Shown here: piece by piece, positions 62,801-64,000 of the stretch
Numbering within the stretch: the stretch's first letter is position 1
How the letters are laid out: each line of letters starts with the position of its first letter
Source of the DNA: Siphonodentalium dalli
Taxonomy: Eukaryota > Mollusca > Scaphopoda > Gadilida > Siphonodentaliidae
Direction of reading: 5' to 3'
Length of the DNA stretch: 64,000 nucleotides
Assembly (NCBI GenBank): GCA_032622095.1
Contig: CP136063.1
Span: 117,942,723-118,006,722 of the forward strand
Notes under the pieces: generated by a model
What the model was told of the DNA's origin: nothing
What the model saw: the letters and a program-made list of their open reading frames with translations, nothing else
The model's database searches: none
Program-made: the position numbers and the translations under genes

Positions 62801-63653
62801 TGAAATTATTGTTGCCATGGCAACGGTATACAATTTTTGAGAGAAAATGGAAAAATGTCACATCTAAGAATATAATTAGTCTTGGTATGGCTAGTTCTTA
62901 TGCATATACCTATGGGGGAAGGTCCTTCACAATGTACCATGACACGCAATGTTTGTAGGTCAAGGTCACAATTAAAGGTCAAGGTCATTCAGGAAAAGTT
63001 GAACAAAAAACTGCAGTTTCTCACACCAAATCATATAACGATACATATGCAGCCTGTTCTTGTAATATTGCAAAAATAAGAACACAATAAATAATCACAT
63101 ACAAATTCTGAACAAAATGATATATTGTAATTCCCTTGTAATCCACAGGCCTCGCGTCCCCCAAAACGACTCGAATTTTTAGGACGTTAGCTTTTTTTCA
63201 AGAACAAAGAAGTAAAATTCTGGCAAAGCATTATTTATTGATTGATTTTATCACTAATATAAGTAAAGAACCTGCAGCAATGGTGTTAAAAAACAATAAA
63301 TAGATAATATTTTTGCCAGAATTTGATTTCTTTGTTAATAAAAAAATATATCCAACGTCCTAAAATTACACCTTGTTTCGGGGGTTGTGGGGTCTGTGAC
63401 CATTTATTTAAATTTTGACTGTTTTTTTATAGGCGGTCTGAAGGAGCTGAAAGTGTTTGTGGATCTAGCCAGTATATCTGCAGGAGAAGGTGCATTAGAG
63501 GTAGCTAAAGTCAATGGACTCCATGCGGCTACGACTGGATTTGCACCTCTTATATTTGAATTACAAGAGACTGATGATTGTAAAGCTCTTCTCCAGAAAT
63601 GTAAACAAGTATGGAAGGACTTAGATGTTGACAAAAATCTTCCGAGAAAATTG
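5147..63653 (+). CDS. RNF213-like: RNF213 (mysterin)-like giant E3 ubiquitin ligase, nine internal exons
   Basis: Nine exons (5147-5217, 15524-15812, 25018-25107, 47420-47530, 47917-48097, 54841-55140, 60957-61549, 62137-62290, 63433-63653) total 2010 bp and give 670 uninterrupted codons; every splice phase matches. The last exon has the family hallmark LKVFVDLASISAGEG followed by a G-F-A-P-L-I-F-E-L stretch, typical of the stalk region before the AAA+ core. Known: RNF213 is a very large cytosolic protein with six AAA-type units, of which two are ATPase-competent, plus RING and RZ-type zinc modules. It acts as an E3 ligase in lipid-droplet biology and in defence against intracellular microbes, and some invertebrates carry several paralogues. 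The N-terminal exons, AAA core and RING are outside the window. Introns of 9-22 kb are filled with transposons. Whether more phase-0 exons hide in the long introns cannot be excluded. No stop or frameshift was found, so the gene looks functional. Confidence 0.85.
5440..6400 (+). repeat. Tandem repeat, about four ~170-bp units (family F6)
   Basis: The phrases ttcagatttgttcaaatg, ggtcaaatatg, cccttccatag-like and cttatatttggtatggag recur at roughly 170-bp steps from about 5670 to 6260. Units diverge by several percent. It is non-coding, and the ORFs on either strand (5473-5718, 6176-6382) come from the repeat. Confidence 0.65.
6764..6965 (+). repeat. Dispersed repeat F5, copy 1
   Basis: Starts with a C-tract (cacccccccc) and continues ccatgcaacaaaggtttc. 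A near match in opposite orientation lies at about 14690-14880, where the same end is a long G-tract. About 200 bp are shared; no coding content. Confidence 0.7.
7653..8250 (-). pseudogene. Tigger/CENPB-like transposase, internally deleted
   Basis: The protein starts MSSKRKRNNLSLADKYEVIK, the N-terminal CENP-B/psq-type helix-turn-helix. It then jumps directly into the DDE core region (DETGLYYRALP ... RRPLVIGKSKQPKCF ... KNSWMTAILFVDWLK), so the CENP-B DNA-binding domain and the start of the catalytic core are missing. After WLKDR the frame shifts and a typical acidic C-terminus follows (EIRPAAPESDDDD ... MRQFFEENDDD ... ITEFVN), stopping at 7653. Only the first part of the DDE domain survives, so it cannot be active. 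Confidence 0.8.
8605..9000. repeat. Direct duplication of ~180 bp inside the Tigger-like element
   Basis: Two diverged copies, about 8605-8780 and 8820-9000. Both start cctttcacattca/g, share acatacaggaaatgt and end in cagaagcatgtta. They lie between the transposase start and the right terminal repeat. Confidence 0.65.
9317..10050. other. Intron sequence, no feature
   Basis: AT-rich; no gene, repeat family or structured element was recognised. Confidence 0.45.
10054..10870 (+). repeat. Dispersed element F1: 5' hairpin, GTCC tract, three ~185-bp tandem subunits
   Basis: Begins with a stem around ccccccgaaaaattta / tttttgaggg, then a cgtccgtccgtccgtccgtc tract. Next come three subunits starting near 10300, 10470 and 10615, each with ttggtttcsggatgataactc-like and gagtttgatccgatgattttt-like text. 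Related fragments lie at 15940-16170 and about 51040-51180. The minus-strand ORFs here are repeat-derived. Confidence 0.65.
10871..12505. other. Intron sequence, no supported gene
   Basis: Several 60-110-codon ORFs exist but none has recognisable motifs, codon bias or splice context. No repeats were recognised. Confidence 0.4.
12507..13130 (-). mobile_element. 5'-truncated L2/CR1-like LINE (3' end of reverse transcriptase ORF plus tail)
   Basis: The minus strand encodes the C-terminal tail of a non-LTR reverse transcriptase. AARIVSRKPKFSHVTPLLQ, then ELHYLPIRARIDYK, lies at about 13090-12970. After a frameshift near 12825 it continues RAFDSYAPNVWNSLRHDTRF and FKTLLKSELF down to about 12680. 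The 3' end carries a short tail with agcgctttatat and an (ATT)n run (the ata repeats at 12508-12526 on the plus strand). Family knowledge: CR1/L2-type LINEs are usually 5'-truncated and end in short simple repeats. Inactive. Confidence 0.8.
13131..14240. other. Intron sequence, no supported gene
   Basis: The ORFs at 13137-13520 and 13626-13973 have no recognisable domain. No repeat was recognised. Confidence 0.4.
14247..14303. repeat. Perfect 28-bp inverted repeat with 1-nt loop, followed by T6
   Basis: 14247-14274 (aaagccttctttgcatgcgg...) is the exact reverse complement of 14276-14303, with a single g between. The right arm runs into tttttt. Sequence outside the arms does not match. It could be a fold-back insertion, a hairpin RNA source or a palindromic duplication. 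Confidence 0.85.
14690..14885 (-). repeat. Dispersed repeat F5, copy 2 (inverted), with poly-G tract
   Basis: Reverse-orientation copy of 6764-6965 (ttaggggtaggagttgt, ctttgggacacattctgaa, aaacctttgttggagg), ending in an uninterrupted G run at about 14860-14878. The poly-G end equals the C-tract end of copy 1. Confidence 0.7.
15524..15812 (+). CDS. RNF213-like: RNF213-like exon 2 in window
   Basis: The acceptor attattggcag ends at 15523 and the donor gtaagt starts at 15813. After the split Arg codon it reads FEDLGYYWEISCHMCKDL and runs 96 codons to YLRPEMFP, ending in phase 0. It is rich in Cys, Tyr and Trp, as expected of a helical stalk segment. The intron on its left is 10.3 kb. Confidence 0.8.
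15940..16170 (+). repeat. F1-related fragment with CATCC/GTCC tract
   Basis: A ccatccggccatccatccg tract is followed by ggtttccggatgataact and gtcagtttgaatatggg, matching a single F1 subunit of 10.3-10.8 kb. Confidence 0.6.
16171..18730. other. Intron sequence with simple repeats
   Basis: AT-rich. Near 16400-16560 a short phrase, gatatcacaaaat, recurs three times. A poly-G run lies at about 16585-16602, followed by a GTCC-like tract. No gene recognised. Confidence 0.45.
18799..18938. repeat. Long imperfect palindrome (~65-bp arms)
   Basis: atgtagctagtgtcgtcgc from 18799 pairs with gcgacgacattagctacat ending at 18938. The arms stay paired with a few mismatches through tttatgtccg and gggggattt, to a short central loop around ggctctgcc. 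A fold-back MITE is the simplest reading. Confidence 0.75.
19380..20320. repeat. Tandem and dispersed direct repeats (~115-170-bp units)
   Basis: aaaaaaagagatatacatgt occurs at about 19550, 19600, 19770, 19885 and 20205. Between copies the unit gagtagtaatcaccaggtca / gattgctgccaaaatggcga recurs at about 19620, 19680, 19790 and 20110. The phrase agagtgacctatagatgaga occurs once on each side (about 19495 and 20290), so the block sits between duplicated F4 fragments. A short palindrome, aataaacgtaacgttt, lies near 19980. Confidence 0.65.
20661..23867. mobile_element. Composite array M-S-M-S-M: MITE (466 bp) x3 alternating with spacer (904/905 bp) x2
   Basis: M copies are at 20661-21126, 22031-22496 and 23402-23867; S copies at 21127-22030 and 22497-23401. 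Each M starts tataggaatcagggagc and ends with its imperfect inverse, ttccgtgattcctata. The copies look identical apart from G-run length in S. The outer flanks (ggcacatac on the left, gcctgtatttatggctgg on the right) form one continuous F4-like host sequence, paralleled by an intact paralogue at 20383-20425 (cacaacctatagcccg). The array therefore sits at a TATA target. Confidence 0.85.
21201..21320 (+). other. 39-codon ORF in spacer S (repeated at 22571)
   Basis: Starts at a triple ATG (MMMTTFWTDLKKKRMDS...) and ends GTIRG-stop. The basic DLKKKRMDS start is reminiscent of transposase N-termini, but it is too short to assign. It is followed by C- and G-homopolymers (about 21364-21379 and 21461-21489). 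Probably non-functional. Confidence 0.25.
23891..24872 (+). repeat. Dispersed element F4, copy E1
   Basis: Starts tagctcaaatttacttgt, a short hairpin with ttttgagct, and ends caagttgagcta, so the outer ~11 bp are inverted repeats. Inside are about five ~150-170-bp subunits, each with a catggc...gccatcttgg core. Non-coding. Confidence 0.75.
25018..25107 (+). CDS. RNF213-like: RNF213-like exon 3 in window
   Basis: A 30-codon exon, phase 0 at both ends (acceptor atcttctgcag, donor gtgagt). It reads AWDAVLCCETLSEDVNRIVE. It is flanked by a 9.2-kb intron on the left and a 22.3-kb intron on the right, the latter containing the Helitron array. Confidence 0.75.
25620..26130 (+). repeat. Dispersed element F2 with CCATCC-type tract
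   Basis: ttatgccccagactccg, then a catcccatcccatcccgcc tract, then two to three ~160-bp subunits (ggggaaaggatacc, gtttcgtc, agagttacggcccttg). A diverged partner lies at about 28920-29260. Confidence 0.6.
26131..27072. other. Intron sequence, no feature
   Basis: AT-rich; no gene or repeat recognised. The ORF at 26037-26429 partly overlaps F2 and has no family resemblance. Confidence 0.45.
27073..28503 (+). repeat. Dispersed element F4, copy E2
   Basis: Starts tagctcaactttacttttt and ends ccaagttgagcta. About six subunits repeat the acatggc...gccatcttggatt core with gcatgactaaatcc and tcatccgatc-like text. A second 3'-end fragment follows at about 28620-28910, ending aagttgagctacagtgtc. Confidence 0.75.
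28904..29270 (+). repeat. Dispersed element F2, diverged copy
   Basis: Two subunits with ttcagcttgta, gatggatcatc and aggatac..cac, matching the F2 body at 25.7-26.1 kb; the 5' tract is missing. Confidence 0.5.
29431..29960 (+). repeat. Dispersed element F3: 5' hairpin, GTCC tract, three ~175-bp subunits
   Basis: A stem, taccccctttttaaaa / aaaagggggta, starts the element. A gtccgtccgtc tract follows, then three subunits carrying gtctgttcatgtc, ggatctcaatgaaat and attctagagttattcatc. A fragment recurs at 4140-4300. Confidence 0.7.
29961..31085. other. Intron sequence, no feature
   Basis: AT-rich with no recognised repeat or coding signal. This is the left flank of the Helitron array. Confidence 0.45.
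31389..31896 (+). mobile_element. Helitron H1 (type 1, non-autonomous)
   Basis: 5' end TCTCATATATATTTTGAAG after an A. Then a TGTC/TGTA run and three 122-bp units (gagatctcggaaacgggtgg; starts at 31573, 31695, 31817). The 3' hairpin gcccggacaacgtcgggc is followed by tcatcgg and CTAG at 31893-31896, then T. This matches Helitron rules: 5' TC, 3' CTRR, 3' hairpin, A|T target. Confidence 0.8.
31897..32313 (+). mobile_element. Helitron H2 (type 1, 3' end lost at duplication junction)
   Basis: Begins at TCTCATATATATTTTG directly after the CTAG of H1. It has two 122-bp units, an internal duplication of the ttgaaatttggtttttgaat end segment and the 3' hairpin, but stops at cttatcgg without CTAG, where the next duplication unit begins. 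Confidence 0.75.
32617..33126 (+). mobile_element. Helitron H3 (duplicate of H1)
   Basis: Copy of H1 within the second duplication unit; CTAG at 33123-33126. Confidence 0.8.
33127..33543 (+). mobile_element. Helitron H4 (duplicate of H2)
   Basis: Copy of H2 within the second duplication unit; same loss of CTAG at the junction. Confidence 0.75.
33847..34644 (+). mobile_element. Helitron H5 (type 3)
   Basis: 5' end TCTATTATATATTTTGG after aatctA. The body differs from types 1 and 2 (gtcgtt, gaggtcaacttttcacg). The 3' hairpin cccggacgaagtcggg is followed by tcacctt and CTAG at 34641-34644. Confidence 0.75.
34645..35513 (+). mobile_element. Helitron H6, chimeric type 2 / type 1
   Basis: Starts tactatatattttgagac right after CTAG, lacking the expected leading TC. 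It has a type 2 body to about 34950, unrelated sequence to about 35125, two type 1 122-bp units with the type 1 hairpin (to about 35433), then a type 2 tail ending CTAG at 35510-35513. It looks like a type 1 element inserted into, or recombined with, a type 2 element. Confidence 0.65.
35514..36354 (+). mobile_element. Helitron H7 (type 2)
   Basis: 5' TCTACTATATATTTTGAGAC. The body has actcgaaaacggctgga and a ggagaagctt..gagcaccc segment shared with H6, H8 and H11, with A/T-rich ttaattaaacaaa runs near the end. The 3' hairpin ccagtggcgggctaacctg (stem ccgcc/ggcgg degraded to tgcc) is followed by CTAG at 36351-36354. Confidence 0.75.
36355..37453 (+). mobile_element. Helitron H8 (type 2)
   Basis: 5' TCTCCTATATATTTTGAGA and (TA)/(GT) runs. 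It contains two ~130-bp direct repeats (ttttgaaaaataagagtttt at about 36782 and 36955) and two gtcaattcaaggtcaaat segments. The 3' hairpin gccgccagtggcgggc is followed by taacctg and CTAG at 37450-37453. Confidence 0.75.
37454..39701 (+). mobile_element. Helitron H9 (type 2) interrupted by a hAT element
   Basis: 5' TCTACTATATATTTTGAGAC; 3' hairpin gccgccagtggcgggc, then taacctg and CTAG at 39698-39701. A hAT element occupies 37648-38757. The downstream body has a ~90-bp direct duplication (ggcatacctcttttagggac at about 39318 and 39431) and a small stem, gccaacaa/ttgttggc. Confidence 0.75.
37648..38757. mobile_element. Non-autonomous hAT element in H9
   Basis: The terminal inverted repeats TAGGGTCCTGCGAAT and ATTCGCAAGACCCTA match with one mismatch. 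An exact 8-bp target duplication CCTTCGTT lies at 37640-37647 and 38758-38765, the length typical of hAT. Subterminal gaatcgaatatcgaatcgaa runs occur on both sides. No transposase; the ORF at 38087-38455 is unassigned. Confidence 0.9.
39702..40498 (+). mobile_element. Helitron H10 (type 1)
   Basis: 5' TCTCATATATATTTTGAAG. About five 122-bp units with one internal deletion joining gcccggacaacg to gagatctcgg near 40172. The 3' hairpin cagacaacgtcggg is followed by CTAG at 40495-40498. This element has the most repeat units. Confidence 0.8.
40499..41436 (+). mobile_element. Helitron H11 (type 2), last of array
   Basis: 5' TCTACTATATATTTTGAGAC. It contains a ~120-bp duplication (gggaatggtcgttgcggcg at about 40628 and 40747). 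The 3' hairpin gccgccagtggcgggc is followed by taacctg and CTAG at 41433-41436, then host T (taatatataaaatgacgg). Confidence 0.8.
41437..42540. other. Intron sequence, no gene
   Basis: Right flank of the Helitron array. It holds an (AT)n run at about 42023-42055 and related phrases (tgattgattaattcat / ttgattggttgattgg) suggesting old duplicated segments. Nothing else was recognised. Confidence 0.45.
42540..44110 (+). repeat. Older F4 copy, split by a hAT insertion
   Basis: F4-type text (gccgtcttggattttattc, ttagcacaacctac) stops at 42588 and resumes at 43655 (caccctacagaccatat). It continues with gccatcttgaatttcactc near 44050, until the next F4 copy begins at 44113. Confidence 0.65.
42589..43654. 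mobile_element. Non-autonomous hAT element in F4
   Basis: Terminal repeats TAGTGTTGAAAC and GTTTCAACACTA are perfect inverses over 12 bp. The 8-bp flanks CAACCTAC (42581-42588) and CACCCTAC (43655-43662) differ by one base. A cagtcgactagtcgacag palindrome sits 30 bp inside the left end. No transposase remains. Confidence 0.88.
44113..46699 (+). repeat. F4 copy E3 with a long ~160-bp tandem array
   Basis: 5' hairpin agctcaactttactttgtaa / agtttgagct; 3' end ccaagttgagcta; the ends are inverted over ~11 bp. Inside, roughly 14-16 subunits of 104-190 bp each carry aacatggccgccagcagcca-like cores followed by tcttggattttactctttg, gtatgactaaatcctttagc and tagatgggaacgagtca. Some subunits are truncated or merged (about 44260-44300, 45010-45050, 45900-46000). 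The many ~70-aa minus-strand ORFs are translations of this unit. Confidence 0.85.
46700..47419. other. F4 fragment and intron
   Basis: 46730-47000 is another decayed F4 piece (cagtggccatcttgcaatt, ggcagccatcttggaattt). The rest is AT-rich intron up to the acceptor at 47419. Confidence 0.5.
47420..47530 (+). CDS. RNF213-like: RNF213-like exon 4 in window
   Basis: A 37-codon exon, phase 0 at both ends (acceptor tttctacag, donor gtatga). It reads FKHQDVGGEMIVDFY at the start and FLTNIAFK at the end. Only 386 bp of intron separate it from the next exon. Confidence 0.8.
47917..48097 (+). CDS. RNF213-like: RNF213-like exon 5 in window
   Basis: The acceptor gattattttcag ends at 47916 and the donor gtaagt starts at 48098. 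It encodes 60 codons beginning AIEKVAFAELKVTNSH, with SWVPLSQFVAVS near the end, plus one base (t) carried to the next exon, where it completes a Cys codon. Confidence 0.8.
48098..49226. other. Intron sequence, no gene
   Basis: No repeat or gene recognised apart from tatatgata repeats near 48530. Confidence 0.45.
49235..50558 (+). mobile_element. Deleted hAT element with 8-bp target duplication
   Basis: The ends TAGGGCTTCACGGTAT and ATACTGTGAAGCCCTA are inverted repeats with one mismatch. The flanks ACTGACAC (49227-49234) and ACTGCCAC (50559-50566) differ by one base. Subterminal ggtatttagtcatatcgcg and its counterpart atatttagtcataccgcgg occur in direct orientation. Length 1324 bp, so most of the transposase is gone. 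Confidence 0.9.
49785..50060 (+). pseudogene. hAT transposase C-terminal fragment (ZBED1-like dimerisation domain)
   Basis: The frame opens DTSDDKFVSNEIDSYLSL, then NPLDWWKVNNKQYPNLAKF, AKKYLCVCATSVPLERLFSK and ends FLASNL-stop. This is the hAT dimerisation block with the S-V-P-x-E-R-x-F-S core (here SVPLERLFS). Everything N-terminal (BED finger, catalytic RNase H fold) is deleted or unrecognisable. Confidence 0.85.
50567..51935. other. Intron with an F1-like fragment
   Basis: Around 51040-51180 an F1-like piece occurs (gattttcgttttccggatga, gcaggtcaagttccaaat, gttatggcccttt). Otherwise there is no recognised feature. The ORF at 50572-50898 is unassigned. Confidence 0.45.
51939..54623. mobile_element. 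DNA transposon with TTA target duplication and TATCGGG subterminal arrays, non-autonomous
   Basis: The ends GGCGTCATCTCAAAACTACT and the inverse AGTAGTTTTGAGATGACCCC match over ~25 bp with one or two mismatches. TTA flanks both sides (51936-51938, 54624-54626). TATCGGG/TATCGGA occurs eight times in 51958-52265 and about nine times in 54429-54595, in the same direction at both ends. A central inverted repeat lies at about 52557-52650 (cataccattactttaataa / attgaagtaatggtgtg). A 3-bp TWA duplication and GG ends fit PIF/Harbinger, but no transposase is present, so the superfamily is inferred. Confidence 0.8.
54841..55140 (+). CDS. RNF213-like: RNF213-like exon 6 in window
   Basis: The acceptor tttactccacag ends at 54840 and the donor gtaaga starts at 55141. 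After the split Cys it reads SSSLIEKQISDDCRVSLG and continues open to CQQISD, with one base carried forward. The open frame upstream of 54841 is intron read-through. The exon starts only 218 bp after the right end of the transposon at 51939-54623. Confidence 0.85.
55613..55777 (+). repeat. DIRS-like left inverted terminal repeat
   Basis: Runs from tatctccttcaaaggtatc to gcaatcgccatattttcat. The match to the right repeat ends at 55777, where the sequences diverge (cctcctgg versus tcccagtagg on the complement). Confidence 0.8.
56340..57740. repeat. Internal direct repeats of the DIRS-like element
   Basis: A ~240-bp segment at about 56365-56580 (cctcgtttcgagggtc ... ggttggcgtgcccagg) recurs at about 57485-57735. 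Between them, a ~155-bp pair starts at about 57033 and 57188 (ggaagcttg ... cccatcgccagttc). GC content is higher than in the surroundings. The ORF at 56839-57027 is Pro/Gly/Tyr-rich (FPPYYKPPPPGAW), possibly a Gag remnant. Confidence 0.6.
59776..59809. repeat. Poly-G tract
   Basis: An uninterrupted run of about 34 G inside the DIRS-like element; its length is probably imprecise in assembly. Confidence 0.8.
60150..60246 (+). repeat. DIRS-like internal complementary region
   Basis: ccatatagttcagtgggcaa ... gaaggagata is complementary to 55613-55650. caatattttccaaaataatt ... cccactgaact is complementary to 60453-60512, with one mismatch. Confidence 0.8.
60306..60512 (+). repeat. DIRS-like right inverted terminal repeat
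   Basis: From atgaaaatatggcgattgct to ttttggaaaatattg. Compared with the left repeat it contains gtaccatagaattttc as an insertion near 60382, which looks like a short duplication of gtacc. Confidence 0.8.
60513..60956. other. Intron between DIRS-like element and exon 7
   Basis: AT-rich, no repeat recognised; ends with the polypyrimidine tract and acceptor of the 60957 exon. Confidence 0.5.
60957..61549 (+). CDS. RNF213-like: RNF213-like exon 7 in window (largest)
   Basis: The acceptor tctcattttcag ends at 60956 and the donor gttagt starts at 61550. The split codon gives Val, then MLQKTKDAVQYFERGTAD and about 195 more residues ending AVDTILSL, phase 0. It is probably an alpha-helical stalk segment. 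The open frame continues past 61549 into intron; the donor position is fixed by phase with the next exon. The DIRS-like element ends 444 bp upstream. Confidence 0.85.
61550..62136. other. RNF213-like intron (587 bp)
   Basis: AT-rich; no element recognised. Confidence 0.6.
62137..62290 (+). CDS. RNF213-like: RNF213-like exon 8 in window
   Basis: The acceptor caacttgtag ends at 62136. The exon runs from KNQAKIAVKDYNPELMNTA to KDLIKWLQETM. The donor is a weaker gtgcct at 62291. It ends one base into a Gly codon completed by the next exon, so the junction reads ...ETMTGGLKEL, matching the family context. Confidence 0.85.
63146..63396. mobile_element. MITE (251 bp) immediately upstream of exon 9
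   Basis: The left arm (caggcctcgcgtcccccaaa ... ttttaggacgtt ... attctggcaaa) is the imperfect inverse of the right arm (tttgccagaatttgat ... ccaacgtcctaaaa ... gggttgtggggtctg). The arms are about 85 bp each around an AT-rich centre. No clear target duplication. It ends 36 bp before the exon 9 acceptor. Confidence 0.75.
63433..63653 (+). CDS. RNF213-like: RNF213-like exon 9 in window (diagnostic)
   Basis: The acceptor gtttttttatag ends at 63432 and the donor gtgagt starts at 63654. It contains LKVFVDLASISAGEGALEV, the most recognisable RNF213 stalk motif, and ends in NLPRKL at phase 0. The next exon is expected to begin with the conserved continuation of this helix; no convincing candidate is seen before the window ends. 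Confidence 0.92.
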
Positions 63654-64000
63654 GTGAGTAGCCACATTTGAAAGAATCACTTCATTCTTTGAAAACGGAA
63701 AGAGATCTAAACCATTCTTTATAGGGATCGTATTCACTGTTGAAATATCCTCATTATTAAACTAAACTAACAAGGTGGTTCTATCTTGAATTATTCTTCA
63801 CAAAAGCTATTTATTTCCTCATTGTATTATAAAACTTATGTTTATAATCAGCAACTCAGTGAGATGAGATATGTCATACCCTCCGCCACCCAATGGCAAC
63901 TCAGATTAAGAAGTCAGATACTAAAGGCTCGATCCTGCTATAATAGAAGGGAAATTCCAGGAATTTGTTTCAACAGTCTCTATGTTATAACTATTAGTTA
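63654..64000. other. Start of next RNF213-like intron
   Basis: Begins at donor gtgagt. An open stretch after ataatcag at 63851 runs to the window end in phase 0, but its peptide (QLSEMRYVIPSATQ...) does not resemble the expected family continuation. Confidence 0.4.

Noticed and set aside
63852-64000. Possible tenth RNF213-like exon
   Set aside because: Acceptor and phase fit, but the peptide does not resemble the expected conserved continuation after NLPRKL; an exon cannot be confirmed without sequence to the right.
1-64000. tRNA, rRNA or snRNA genes
   Set aside because: No convincing cloverleaf with A/B boxes or conserved rRNA/snRNA segments was found by eye; a covariance-model scan would be decisive.

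Overview
This is a window of AT-rich eukaryotic, almost certainly animal, genomic DNA. Short spliced exons with GT-AG introns up to 22 kb are buried in transposable-element debris. The exons belong to the RNF213 (mysterin) family. The repeats include many short elements with a 5' hairpin and a GTCC-type tract, abundant non-autonomous Helitrons, a DIRS-like retroelement and non-autonomous hAT elements. Together these suggest a marine lophotrochozoan, most likely a bivalve mollusc; this is inference from content, not a species identification.

Genes. (1) 4-2144 (+): the 3' part of a hAT-transposase-derived (ZNF862/KIAA1586-like) gene, two exons joined in frame across a 605-bp intron. (2) 5147-63653 (+): nine consecutive exons of an RNF213-like giant AAA+/E3 ubiquitin ligase gene. 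All splice phases agree and give 670 continuous codons, from the stalk region N-terminal to the AAA core. The gene runs past the right edge; its 5' exons are not in view. No other host gene is supported. No rRNA, tRNA or CRISPR was seen.

Layout. 2.1-5.1 kb: hairpin repeats and fragments of dispersed elements. 5.4-6.4 kb: ~170-bp tandem repeat. 7.1-9.3 kb: Tigger/pogo-like element with an internally deleted transposase. 10-16 kb: GTCC-tract repeats, a 5'-truncated LINE and a perfect 28-bp hairpin. 18.8-20.3 kb: fold-back and tandem repeats. 20.7-23.9 kb: a MITE alternating with a ~0.9-kb spacer (M-S-M-S-M). 23.9-29.9 kb: dispersed repeats rich in CCATCTTGG motifs. 31.1-41.4 kb: about eleven Helitron-type elements joined head to tail, including a 1.23-kb tandem duplication and a hAT insertion. 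42.6-46.7 kb: a hAT insertion in an older repeat, then a ~160-bp tandem array. 49.2-50.6 kb: hAT remnant. 51.9-54.6 kb: element with TTA target duplication and TATCGGG subterminal repeats. 55.6-60.5 kb: DIRS-like retroelement with inverted terminal repeats and an internal complementary region. 63.1-63.4 kb: small MITE just before the last exon.

How it fits together. Nearly everything between 5.2 and 63.4 kb is intronic sequence of one RNF213-like gene that has been inflated by successive, often nested, transposon insertions. Several insertion sites are resolved exactly by target duplications, so the relative order of events can be read.
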